Source: JALWSI01 sp964569095 [NCBI: uncultured Aquificales bacterium]
GTDB taxonomy: Bacteria > Thermosulfidibacterota > Thermosulfidibacteria > Thermosulfidibacterales
Length of the DNA: 10,227 bases
Assembly: GCA_964569095.1 (NCBI GenBank)
Contig: CAZMTB010000065.1
Coordinates: 1 to 10,227, forward strand
Reading direction: 5' to 3'
Numbering within the stretch: the stretch's first letter is position 1; every line of letters starts with the position of its first letter. The translations under genes and the position numbers were made by a program. The notes beneath the pieces were generated by a model that was not told the origin of the DNA, made no database searches, and was given only the letters and a program-made list of their open reading frames with translations. Of the stretch, positions 1 to 6,167 are shown in pieces.

Positions 1-722
1 TGACGCATACGAGGATGGCTGAGCAGTACCAGGTACTGGCGGGTATCTCCTCTTACATGGCTCACACGGTTAGGAACTCGTTGATGCCCATGGGCGGGTT
101 CCTGAAGCTCCTGGAAGACCATCCCCTGAACGACGATCAGAGGCTCTACCTCTCTTACATTTACAGGTCTCTATTCTCCTTGGAGGATGCGGTATCCGAG
201 TACACCTACTACATCAAGGTGAAAGGGGGAATATCCTACAGCCACGAGATTGACCTTCCCACTGAGCTTCAGAAGGCGGCCATACTCTTTGCCAAAGGAG
301 AGGTGCCCAGCGAGCACCGGATGCGGGAGGTGTTCAGTGGGATTTCTGTGGACTGGTCCGTTCACCCCAGGGCCCGTTTCGTGGTGAGGGGCGACCCAGA
401 GACGTTTCGCAAAGGCCTGTTTTTCTTGATAAAGGGTGTTGCAGAGCTGGCCACGGATAGGGGAGTACAGCATCCGAGGCTCCAGGTGGAGGGCAATCCC
501 ACCCTGCAGGGATGGGAGCTCTACCTTCTCCTGCCGGACCTGAAGGTGGAGGAGGGCCTGATTCTCTCCATGTTGGAGCCCTGGAGGGCCTCTTCCGCAG
601 AGAGAGCCTTTCCCCATTGGGGCGTTGCCATCTTCCACGAGACCGTCCGCTTACACTCGGGCAGCTTCTCCATCTCCAACACCCCCCGAGGTCTAACCTT
701 CTCTGCCCTCTTCAAGCCTTGA
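1..722 (+). CDS. Sensor histidine kinase-like protein, C-terminal part (5' partial), degenerate ATPase domain
   Basis: This is the DHp plus catalytic/ATP-binding (CA) part of a two-component sensor kinase. The frame is open to the left edge (codons from base 3) and the first ATG, at 15, has only GAGG abutting it, so the real start probably lies upstream with an input domain. Numbering from that Met, an H-box lies at residues 14-30 with His17 in AHTVRNSL, followed by a second DHp helix at about 40-70. The CA-like region is about 95-235, where LEPW (187-190) matches the F-box and the end (HSGSFSISNTPRGLTFS) matches the usual C-terminus. The Glu/Asp after the His is Thr, the N-box Asn is missing (KGVAEL, 140-145), the DxGxG box is reduced to PDLKVEEG, and the GxGLGL lid has become FPHWGVAI. 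Autokinase activity is therefore doubtful; it may be a pseudokinase or a phosphotransfer/dimerisation partner. The family call is fairly secure, the function is not. Confidence 0.72.
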   Translation, partial: THTRMAEQYQVLAGISSYMAHTVRNSLMPMGGFLKLLEDHPLNDDQRLYLSYIYRSLFSLEDAVSEYTYYIKVKGGISYSHEIDLPTELQKAAILFAKGEVPSEHRMREVFSGISVDWSVHPRARFVVRGDPETFRKGLFFLIKGVAELATDRGVQHPRLQVEGNPTLQGWELYLLLPDLKVEEGLILSMLEPWRASSAERAFPHWGVAIFHETVRLHSGSFSISNTPRGLTFSALFKP

Positions 723-783
723 CCACTATTGCACCCCCAACCCTGCTGCTGTAACTTGCCTGCCAACCTTTTGAACCCGCACC

Positions 784-790
784 GAGGAGG
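784..790 (+). promoter_or_regulatory. Ribosome binding site of the homocysteine biosynthesis gene
   Basis: GAGGAGG lies 11 nt before the ATG at 802. It supports that start and shows independent translation initiation for the first gene of the four-gene run. The 79-base gap after the kinase gene shows no convincing promoter or terminator, so co-transcription with the kinase cannot be excluded. Confidence 0.6.
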
Positions 791-801
791 AGCGTAGTCC
801 C

Positions 802-1995
802 ATGGGAGGCGTTAGAAAGAGCATAGAAGAGATCAACAGGCGCATCGCTTCGGGGGAGGTCGTTGTGGTGAACGCCGAAGAGATGATCGCCATCGTGGAG
901 GAAAAGGGTCCTGAAAGGGCCGCAAAGGAGGTTGATGTGGTCACCACGGGAACCTTCGCCCCCATGTGCTCCTCCGGTGCCCTCTTCAACCTTGGACATC
1001 CGCTGCCCAAGATAAAAATTGAACAGGCCTGGTTTAACGGGGTGCCGGCCTACGGCGGGCTTGCGGCGGTTGATGTCTATCTGGGGGCCACCTCGCTTCC
1101 CGCGGACGACCCAAGAAACAAGGTGTATCCTGGCATGTTCCGCTACGGTGGGGGACACGTTATCGAGGACTTCGTAGCTGGAAAGGAGATAATCCTGAGG
1201 GCCACCGGTTACGGCACCGACTGCTATCCACGGCGGGAGCTGGAGACGGTGATTACTAAGGATACGGTGAACGAGGCCATGCTGCTCAATCCCCGAAACT
1301 GCTACCAGAACTACGCCTGTGCGGTGAATGCCACCGACAGGCTCATCTACACCTACATGGGTATGCTCAAGCCCGATCTGGGCAACGCCACCTATTGTAG
1401 TGCCGGCCAGCTTAGTCCCTTGCTCAACGATCCCTACTACCGAACCATCGGGGTGGGAACCAGGATATTCCTTGGAGGAGGTGTGGGTCACGTCATCTCT
1501 CACGGCACCCAGCACAACCCCTGTGCCCCCAGGGGACCAAACGGGGTGGTTATGGCCCCTGCTGGCACCTTGGCTGTTATGGGAGATCTGAAGCAGATGA
1601 GTCCCAAGTGGTTGCGGGGAGTCAGCATGGTTGGCTACGGGGCGAGTCTGGCGGTGGGCATAGGGATACCCATACCCATACTTGACGAAGAGATGGCGCG
1701 GTTCACCGGGGTTAGGGACTCTGAGATATTTACCGAGGTGATTGACTACGGTAGCTACTCCATGGGAGGGGGTGAGCCCCTTGCCAGGGTGAGCTACGCA
1801 GAGCTGCGCTCTGGTAGCATCAGGATTGGGGAGAAGGAGGTTCCCACCGCCCCCATCTCCAGCTACTCCAAGGCCCTGGAGATAGCCAACATTCTCAAGG
1901 AGTGGATACGCTCGGGACGCTTCACCTTGGCTAATCCCGTGGCTCCCCTGCCCGGGCCAGAGAGTGGTTACTCGCCACGGGGAATGAAGGTGTGA
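802..1995 (+). CDS. Homocysteine biosynthesis protein (COG1900/DUF39 family)
   Basis: This 397-residue protein belongs to the COG1900 (DUF39, HcyBio) family. In methanogens and sulfate reducers the family has been genetically linked to making homocysteine directly from aspartate semialdehyde and sulfide, without O-acylhomoserine. The whole length is the DUF39 domain: N-terminal helix (EEINRRIASGE), the VTTGTFAPMCSSGA block at residues 47-60 with Cys56, the AWFNGVPAYGGLAAVDVYLG segment (76-95), and Gly-rich C-terminal blocks (FLGGGVGH, SHGTQHNPC). Cys141, Cys167, Cys173, Cys199 and Cys241 are further thiol candidates. Cys56 and Cys141 fall where I recall the two family-conserved cysteines, which is unchecked by alignment. 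There are no CBS domains after it, unlike the Methanosarcina form, and no ferredoxin-type partner lies in the window. It is probably cytoplasmic. It is the first gene of a packed operon with cinA-like, histidine phosphatase and queC genes. Confidence 0.88.
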   Translation: MGGVRKSIEEINRRIASGEVVVVNAEEMIAIVEEKGPERAAKEVDVVTTGTFAPMCSSGALFNLGHPLPKIKIEQAWFNGVPAYGGLAAVDVYLGATSLPADDPRNKVYPGMFRYGGGHVIEDFVAGKEIILRATGYGTDCYPRRELETVITKDTVNEAMLLNPRNCYQNYACAVNATDRLIYTYMGMLKPDLGNATYCSAGQLSPLLNDPYYRTIGVGTRIFLGGGVGHVISHGTQHNPCAPRGPNGVVMAPAGTLAVMGDLKQMSPKWLRGVSMVGYGASLAVGIGIPIPILDEEMARFTGVRDSEIFTEVIDYGSYSMGGGEPLARVSYAELRSGSIRIGEKEVPTAPISSYSKALEIANILKEWIRSGRFTLANPVAPLPGPESGYSPRGMKV

Positions 1996-1996
1996 G

Positions 1997-2788
1997 ATGA
2001 GGGCGGGAATAGTCTCAGTTGGCAAGGAGCTGCTCCTTGGTTACACCCTGGACACCAACAGCCATTGGCTTGCAGGAGAGCTCACCTCCTTGGGTTTTCA
2101 GCTCGAGAGGGTGACCGTGGTGGACGACGTGGCAGAGGAGATCTCCGGTGTGATTAGAGACTACATCGAAAGGGGGTTCTCCCTCGTCGTGACCACGGGG
2201 GGAATGGGTCCAACCCCCGACGACCTCACCCTTAGGGCTGTGGCAGATGCCTGCGGCCTTCCCATGGAGCTGAACGAAGAGGCCCTGGGCATGGTGGAGG
2301 AGACCTACAACAGGCTTCACCGGGAGGGAAAGATAAAGAGGAGCGGGTTGTGGGAGGAGAGGCGGAAGATGGCCATGCTTCCCAAGGGGGCGGAACCCTT
2401 GCCCAATCCAGTAGGGGCCGCACCGGGTTCCTGGCTTGAGACTTCCAAGGCCGTGGTTCTCTCCCTGCCAGGCGTCCCCTCAGAGCTGAAGGGCATATTC
2501 GATGGAAGCGCCAGAGAGAGGCTGGTCAAGCTGGTGGGTGAGAAGGGAGGCAGGGTGGTACTCACCAGGGAGGTGAACAGCGGTGTTGAAGACGAGTCTC
2601 TGCTCTGCCGGTTGACCAGGAGGGTGATGGAGGAGGTAGAGGGGGTCTACCTGAAGACCCTCCCCACGGGGTTTCACCAGAACGCCAACATCGCCGTTCG
2701 CATCACCGCCTTTGGGGAGAACGAGGAAGTTGCCAAGAGACGGCTCTCGGCGGGCGTGAACGCCTTGAAGAGGATCCTGGAGGGGTAG
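1997..2788 (+). CDS. CinA-like protein, N-terminal molybdopterin-binding-fold (COG1058) domain only
   Basis: This 263-residue protein matches the N-terminal COG1058 half of CinA, which has a MoaB/MogA-like fold. It opens with GIVSVGKELLLGYTLDTNS (residues 4-22, usually GEELL.G...dtN), carries TTGGMGPTPDD at 66-76, NPVGAAPG at 137-144 and LPGVPSELK at 157-165, all diagnostic of this family. The C-terminal PncC nicotinamide-nucleotide amidase domain of full-length CinA (about 410 residues) is absent, and the ORF ends cleanly after the COG1058 region. COG1058 domains have been reported to hydrolyse ADP-ribose-type pyrophosphates; activity of this protein is inferred only. The old name, competence/damage-inducible protein, says little about function. 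The ATG is 1 nt after the upstream stop with only a weak AAGG nearby, so translation is probably coupled. It should be cytoplasmic. Confidence 0.85.
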   Translation: MRAGIVSVGKELLLGYTLDTNSHWLAGELTSLGFQLERVTVVDDVAEEISGVIRDYIERGFSLVVTTGGMGPTPDDLTLRAVADACGLPMELNEEALGMVEETYNRLHREGKIKRSGLWEERRKMAMLPKGAEPLPNPVGAAPGSWLETSKAVVLSLPGVPSELKGIFDGSARERLVKLVGEKGGRVVLTREVNSGVEDESLLCRLTRRVMEEVEGVYLKTLPTGFHQNANIAVRITAFGENEEVAKRRLSAGVNALKRILEG

Positions 2789-3454
2789 ATGGGAGAGCTG
2801 CTCACGGTTCACCTGGTGAGGCACGGTCAGTCTGAGTACAACGCCATGGGAAGGGTTCAGGGTCACACCAACTCGCCCCTAACTCCCCAGGGTCGTGCCC
2901 AGGCAAGGGCTGCAGGGGAGGCCTTGAAGGGAAGGAAGGTGGATGCCATCTACACCAGCGACCTCCTCAGGGCCCTGCAGACTGCAGAGGAGATGGGAGA
3001 GGTTATGGGCATGGAGCCGAAGCCCGTGGAAGGGCTGAGAGAGGTGAGCCTCGGCCAGTGGGAGGGTAAGGAGATAGAAGAGATAAAGGCCAGCGATCCA
3101 CATACCCTGGAGCTCTGGTACTCCTCTCCCATGGAAGCGAGAATACCAGGAGCAGAACCCTTGAATGCCTTCAGGGAGAGGGTGCTTTCTATCTTCCGAG
3201 AGCTGGTAGAGTCTCATCCTTCGGGGGAGATCGTGGTGGTTTCACACGGGGGAGTGCTTAGCGTGATCATTGCTGACGTTCTGCAGATGAGCCTCAACAG
3301 CCTCTGGAGGTTCAGGCTCGACAACGCCTCCATCTCTAGGCTGCTCTTTGGCCTTTTGGTTCCAAAGGTCACCCTCTTGAACTCCACTGCCCACCTGGAC
3401 GGGTTGCTGGAGGGATCGGTCTCGCTCTGGAGCAGCGGGAGGGTCGTGAGGTGA
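2789..3454 (+). CDS. Histidine phosphatase family protein (phosphoglycerate mutase/CobC-like)
   Basis: This 221-residue protein belongs to the branch-1 histidine phosphatase superfamily, which transfers phosphate through a phospho-His intermediate. The catalytic motif [10 protein letters not shown] is at residues 9-18 with His12 as nucleophile. [11 protein letters not shown] (29-39), YTSDLLRA with Arg61, [10 protein letters not shown] (84-93, Glu85 the likely acid) and VVSHGGV with the second His153 complete the active site. LNSTAHL near the C-terminus (197-203) is typical of CobC-like and small-metabolite phosphatases rather than glycolytic mutase. The substrate cannot be read from sequence; a nucleotide, a sugar phosphate or alpha-ribazole phosphate are all possible. 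Its ATG directly follows the cinA-like stop (no gap), with GGAGGGG at 2779-2785, and its last codons overlap queC by 4 nt, so translational coupling on both sides is likely. Confidence 0.88.
   Translation: MGELLTVHLVRHGQSEYNAMGRVQGHTNSPLTPQGRAQARAAGEALKGRKVDAIYTSDLLRALQTAEEMGEVMGMEPKPVEGLREVSLGQWEGKEIEEIKASDPHTLELWYSSPMEARIPGAEPLNAFRERVLSIFRELVESHPSGEIVVVSHGGVLSVIIADVLQMSLNSLWRFRLDNASISRLLFGLLVPKVTLLNSTAHLDGLLEGSVSLWSSGRVVR
3437..3443 (+). promoter_or_regulatory. Ribosome binding site that decides the GTG start of queC
   Basis: GGGAGGG lies inside the end of the phosphatase gene, 7 nt before the GTG at 3451. The GTG overlaps the phosphatase stop (GTGA), which explains the non-ATG start. Confidence 0.6.
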
Positions 3455-4173
3455 AGAGCCAAGAGGCATTGGTGATTCTCTCCGGTGGGCTCGACTCCAC
3501 CACTGCCCTCTACTGGGCAAAAGAGAGGTTCAAGCGGGTTCACACCCTAACCTTCCACTACGGCCAGAGCCATTTGGCGGAGGTGGAGCGGGCAGAGGCC
3601 ATTGCCAAGAGGGCCAGAGTGGCTTCCCACAAGGTGCTCAAGGTGAACCTGGGCGAGATAGGAGGTTCGGCCCTCACCCAGAGGGACATACCGATACCCA
3701 GGCGAAGAAGTGCCTCTGAGGTGATTGGAAGCAACGGGATTCCCGTCACCTACGTGCCCTTCAGAAACGGCATATTCCTTAGCATCGCAGCCGCCTACGC
3801 CGAGGTGAAGGGGATATCCCATCTGGTGGGTGGCTGGAACGCCATTGACTACTCTGGATACCCCGACTGCAGGCGGGAGTTCCTGGACGCCATGGAGAGG
3901 GCCATCACCCTGGGCTCCAAGGCGGGGGTAGAGGGTAGGCCCTTTGCTATACACGCCCCCCTCATCTCCTTGAGCAAGGCCGAGATCATTGCTTTGGGGC
4001 TCTCCCTGGGTGCTGACTACTCCCTAACCCTCTCTTGTTACCGTGGGGAGGAGCCACCCTGTGGAACATGCGACAGCTGCCTTCTCAGGGCCGACGGCTG
4101 GGGGCGGCTCGGACTGATGGACCACGCCGTGGAGAGGACCATTCGTTTAAAGGCCATGGGCAAGGCGACCTGA
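3451..4173 (+). CDS. queC: 7-cyano-7-deazaguanine synthase QueC
   Basis: QueC converts 7-carboxy-7-deazaguanine to preQ0 with ATP and ammonia, the last common step before preQ1 and queuosine in tRNA wobble position 34. The 240-residue protein has the expected length. The PP-loop ATP-pyrophosphatase motif SGGLDSTT is at residues 11-18, [12 protein letters not shown] at 102-113, and the QueC hallmark DYSGYPDCR at 133-141. A four-Cys zinc site sits near the C-terminus: Cys196, then CGTCDSC with Cys204, Cys207 and Cys210. All catalytic landmarks are present. The start is GTG, overlapping the upstream stop by 4 nt, with GGGAGGG 7 nt upstream. It is the last gene of the packed run; queD, queE and queF are not in the window, so the substrate must come from genes elsewhere. 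It acts in the cytoplasm. Confidence 0.96.
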   Translation: MKSQEALVILSGGLDSTTALYWAKERFKRVHTLTFHYGQSHLAEVERAEAIAKRARVASHKVLKVNLGEIGGSALTQRDIPIPRRRSASEVIGSNGIPVTYVPFRNGIFLSIAAAYAEVKGISHLVGGWNAIDYSGYPDCRREFLDAMERAITLGSKAGVEGRPFAIHAPLISLSKAEIIALGLSLGADYSLTLSCYRGEEPPCGTCDSCLLRADGWGRLGLMDHAVERTIRLKAMGKAT

Positions 4174-4207
4174 GGCCTTATCCCAAGGTTCGTCGGATCA
4201 TTCGTTT

Positions 4208-4239
4208 CTCTCTGGGCGGAGGGTGGCCGTGGCAGAGAG
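4208..4239 (+). repeat. Short inverted repeat upstream of the secreted LamG-like gene
   Basis: CTCTCTG (4208-4214) and CAGAGAG (4233-4239) are perfect 7-base complements separated by 18 G-rich bases, in the 89-base gap between queC and the next gene. No T-tract follows, so it is not a standard terminator. It could be a weak hairpin in the leader of the next gene, or chance. Confidence 0.25.
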
Positions 4240-4246
4240 GTAGAAG

Positions 4247-4254
4247 AAAGGAGG
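4247..4254 (+). promoter_or_regulatory. Strong ribosome binding site supporting a TTG start
   Basis: AAAGGAGG ends 8 nt before the TTG at 4263. This near-ideal Shine-Dalgarno sequence and the signal peptide that begins at that codon are the reasons for choosing TTG; the next Met is inside the mature domain. Confidence 0.65.
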
Positions 4255-4262
4255 GTTGAGAG

Positions 4263-4943
4263 TTGGCACTACAAAGGCGGTGGTGTTGGGTTGTTGCGTT
4301 AGCGTTGGTGGTCCTTGGAGTTTCTGTGGCTTCGTCTGCCGAGCACCCTGCTACCATGCTCTGGAACTTCGACTCCGTCTCCTTGGGAGATCTGCCAAGG
4401 GGATGGAAGGTGGAGGCCACGGGCAGACAGTCTCCCCTTGCCACATGGGAGGTGATCGAGGATACAACCGCTCCTTCTCCTCCTAAGGTCCTCTCGCTGA
4501 CAAGGGTGAACCACCGGTCTTGGGGTACCTTTAACCTCTGCTGGACACGAGGGGTCTCTTTCCTGGACGGCGAGATCACCGTGAAGCTCAAGGCCAACTC
4601 TGGAAGGATAGACCAAGGTGGAGGAGTGATGTGGAGGGTTCAGGACAGAAACAACTACTACGTTGCCCGTTTCAATCCCTTGGAGGACAACTTCAGAGCG
4701 TACTACGTGAAGAACGGTGTGCGTCACCAGGTTGCAAGTGCCCAGGTACACCTTCCCCCAGGCCAGTGGGTTACCATGAGGGTGATTCAGAAAGGCGAGG
4801 CTTTCCGGTGCTACCTCAACGGGAGACTGCTTCTCCAGGGCTCCTTGAACGTCTTCGCAGGACCTGGTGGGGTGGGACTTTGGACCAAGGCCGATGCGGC
4901 CACCTCTTTTGACGACTTCACGGTTAGGCTACTCTCCCGCTGA
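4263..4943 (+). CDS. Secreted LamG/DUF1080-like beta-sandwich protein
   Basis: This 226-residue protein starts with a classic signal peptide: basic MALQRRWCW, a hydrophobic core (about residues 9-22), and a likely cut near VASSA-EH at 26. The mature part is one concanavalin-like jelly roll related to DUF1080/family-16-type domains and LamG. WNFDSVSLGDLPRGW (34-48) is the usual opening, GGGVMWRVQDRNNYYVAR (119-136) the core strands, and GVGLWTKADAATSFDDFTV (203-221) the diagnostic closing strand. I see no clear glycosidase acid pair, so carbohydrate or surface binding is as likely as hydrolysis. It is expected in the periplasm or outside the cell. It lies 89 nt after queC and converges with the rhodanese gene. 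Its link to the queC operon is uncertain. The fold is well supported; the ligand is unknown. Confidence 0.78.
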   Translation: MALQRRWCWVVALALVVLGVSVASSAEHPATMLWNFDSVSLGDLPRGWKVEATGRQSPLATWEVIEDTTAPSPPKVLSLTRVNHRSWGTFNLCWTRGVSFLDGEITVKLKANSGRIDQGGGVMWRVQDRNNYYVARFNPLEDNFRAYYVKNGVRHQVASAQVHLPPGQWVTMRVIQKGEAFRCYLNGRLLLQGSLNVFAGPGGVGLWTKADAATSFDDFTVRLLSR

Positions 4944-5026
4944 ATTACTCGGGTCGTTTGCCATGCCCCTCCACCCCTTAAACCCTTTTATCACTTCTGA
5001 CCCTGGGGGGAGCAAGGGGAGCGGGA

Positions 5027-5761
5027 CTACCTGAGTGCCGTGACCACCTTCTCGTACCTTCCGGGATAGTAGCTCACATTGTGAAAGGCGTTGTTGCAGA
5101 GTTCCTCTGCCAGGGCCTTGGCCTCTTCGCCGTTGCTGCCAAACACCACCACCCTGGTGTTGTGGTCGAAGAGGTAGGGTAGCCTGCCGTCTTTCTTGGC
5201 CTGCTTCACCTCCCCACGCGCCACGTTTTTTGCCCCGGGAAGGCTGCCCTTTGCAAAGAGGGCACGGGGTCTGGCGTCGATAAACCAAGCGGTGTGGTCT
5301 TTCTCGTAGATCTCTTTAATCCCTTCCAGGGATACCTCGCATGGTAAGCCGAGTGCCCTCCACATGGGTATTCCCAACTGGTAGCGGTGGGCGTTTGAGT
5401 AACCCAGATTGCGGAGTGACTTTGCCACCCTGCGACTCTTCCCACAGTGTATTCCGTTGCAGTAGGTGACGATAAAGGCATCTTTCTTTGGAAACCTCTT
5501 GGTGATCACTCCAACCAGATCGTTCTCCCAGATGTTGATTGCCCCTGGAATGTGACTCATGGCGTATTCGTGGGGAGGTCGGACGTCGATCACCACTCCG
5601 CGGTGATGGTTCAGAATGTCGATCAGTCTTGCCGTGGACACCTCTGGCACCGCTGCGTGGTCTCCCAGAATTGCGCTGAACAGCTTGCTTTTGCCTGCGG
5701 TGAACCCTGCCATCACCCCCGCTGCAAGAACGAGGCAGATCACCTTCCTGAGATCCTTCAT
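5027..5761 (-). CDS. Exported tandem rhodanese-domain protein, second domain degenerate
   Basis: The protein has 244 residues. An N-terminal hydrophobic stretch (residues 8-20, VICLVLAAGVMAG) after MKDLRK suggests a signal peptide or anchor, placing it in the periplasm. The first rhodanese domain (about 41-140) has VVIDVRPPHEYAMSHIPGAIN at 56-76 and the active-site loop YCNGIHCGKS, with Cys101 as the likely persulfide-carrying nucleophile and a second Cys106 in the loop. The second domain (about 143-243) keeps WFIDARPRALFAKGSLPGAKN (159-179), but its loop reads FGSNGEEA, where the Cys is missing; it is probably a structural or regulatory partner. Rhodaneses move sulfane sulfur, so a role in periplasmic sulfur handling is plausible. 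The start is supported by AAAGGAGG (minus strand, 5771-5778), 9 nt upstream. It is transcribed away from the flagellar operon and converges with the LamG-like gene; no clear terminator is visible in the 83-base gap. Confidence 0.87.
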   Translation of the reverse strand: MKDLRKVICLVLAAGVMAGFTAGKSKLFSAILGDHAAVPEVSTARLIDILNHHRGVVIDVRPPHEYAMSHIPGAINIWENDLVGVITKRFPKKDAFIVTYCNGIHCGKSRRVAKSLRNLGYSNAHRYQLGIPMWRALGLPCEVSLEGIKEIYEKDHTAWFIDARPRALFAKGSLPGAKNVARGEVKQAKKDGRLPYLFDHNTRVVVFGSNGEEAKALAEELCNNAFHNVSYYPGRYEKVVTALR

Positions 5762-5770
5762 CTTGGATCG

Positions 5771-5778
5771 CCTCCTTT
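5771..5778 (-). promoter_or_regulatory. Ribosome binding site of the rhodanese gene
   Basis: On the minus strand, AAAGGAGG lies 9 nt before the ATG at 5761. It fixes the start of the rhodanese gene. Confidence 0.65.
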
Positions 5779-5792
5779 CCGTTTCTCAGGAG

Positions 5793-5823
5793 ATTTTAGG
5801 GGTGATCTCAACGGCGTGGTCAA
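5793..5823 (-). promoter_or_regulatory. Possible sigma-70-type promoter for the rhodanese gene
   Basis: On the minus strand, TTGACC (5818-5823) and TAAAAT (5793-5798) resemble -35 and -10 boxes. The spacer is 19 nt, longer than the usual 17, so this is a weak call. Transcription would begin near 5786, about 25 nt before the start codon. Confidence 0.35.
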
Positions 5824-5839
5824 ATAACGATTCTTTATT
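5823..5839. repeat. Small AT-rich inverted repeat near the rhodanese promoter
   Basis: AATAA (5823-5827) and TTATT (5835-5839) are complementary arms around a 7-base centre. The repeat lies at and just upstream of the putative -35 box of the rhodanese gene, where an operator could sit. The arms are short and AT-rich, so chance is a real alternative. Confidence 0.22.
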
Positions 5840-5885
5840 GAAGGGCCTTTGGGGGATGGGTTTCTGTTATGGCCGTGAATGATAG

Positions 5886-5905
5886 GGCGACCCGAAAGGG
5901 CCGCC
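5886..5905 (+). terminator. GNRA-capped hairpin, possible terminator or leader RNA element
   Basis: GGCGACCC (5886-5893) pairs with GGGCCGCC (5898-5905) around a GAAA loop, with one A-C mismatch at the fifth pair on the plus strand. The bases that follow (TCTTCTGTTTT, 5906-5916) are T-rich but interrupted. The GAAA tetraloop and the T-rich tail favour a plus-strand RNA. On the minus strand the stem is complete (a G-U replaces the mismatch) but no U-tract follows. No gene upstream on the plus strand obviously needs a terminator here, so a small RNA end or a leader attenuator is possible. The right arm can also pair downstream (CCGCC 5901-5905 with GGCGG 5917-5921). Confidence 0.4.
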
Positions 5906-6137
5906 TCTTCTGTTTTGGCGGGGTGGATCTTGTGCCGATGGTTTGGTGCGTTTGGTCTCGCGCCCGGGTAGTGGTCTGCGCTCGTCATAAGGCCTCTGTT
6001 GGTGGGCGGTGGGTGAGAAAAAAATTTCCCCGTTGGGGTTTCCCTGCTTCTCTCTCATCCCTTGCCTAAACAAGATGTGGTTGTTCCTAATAGTGTAAGC
6101 CCCATATTTTGAGTTGGCCACCGTGCTTGGCGAGTTA

Positions 6138-6153
6138 TGGCACGCTCTTTGCT
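6138..6153 (+). promoter_or_regulatory. Sigma-54 (RpoN) promoter of the flgFGAHI operon
   Basis: TGGCACGCTCTTTGCT matches the sigma-54 consensus TGGCACG-N4-TTGCW at every defined position, with the -24 GG (6139-6140) and -12 GC (6151-6152) exactly 10 nt apart. Transcription should begin about 12 nt after the GC, near the G at 6164, giving an 18-nt leader before flgF. Flagellar rod and ring genes are commonly sigma-54-dependent and need an NtrC-family activator bound upstream; no activator gene is in the window. Confidence 0.87.
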
Positions 6154-6167
6154 CTTTGCTTTTGGAC

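Noticed and set aside
712-2025. A 437-codon minus-strand ORF antisense to the homocysteine biosynthesis gene
   Set aside because: It has the same in-register artefact as the flagellar antisense ORF; the plus-strand protein is a clear DUF39 family member.
4150-4179. Inverted repeat AAGGCC/GGCCTT spanning the queC stop codon
   Set aside because: A 6-bp stem with an 18-nt loop and no T-tract; too weak to call a terminator.
4944-5026. A bidirectional terminator between the convergent LamG-like and rhodanese genes
   Set aside because: C- and G-rich runs are present, but I could not build a compact hairpin followed by a T-tract on either strand.
5870-5960. A cyclic-di-GMP (GEMM) riboswitch, considered because of the GAAA-capped stem near flagellar genes
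   Set aside because: The conserved GGCAAACC and ACGCAAAGCC elements are absent, and no other known riboswitch core is recognisable.
6018-6038. A minus-strand terminator made of CCCC-AAC-GGGG followed by AAATTTTTTT
   Set aside because: The stem is only 4 bp and the T-run is offset by three bases; no minus-strand gene ends here.
5869-6069. A 66-codon plus-strand ORF in the intergenic region
   Set aside because: No good ribosome binding site, an unusual Trp/Arg/Val/Cys-rich composition, and it runs through the GNRA hairpin; it looks non-coding.
6072-6120. A sigma-70 promoter for flgF (TTGTTC with TATTTT about 18 nt later)
   Set aside because: Poor matches in an AT-richer patch, and the sigma-54 promoter downstream is a far better explanation.
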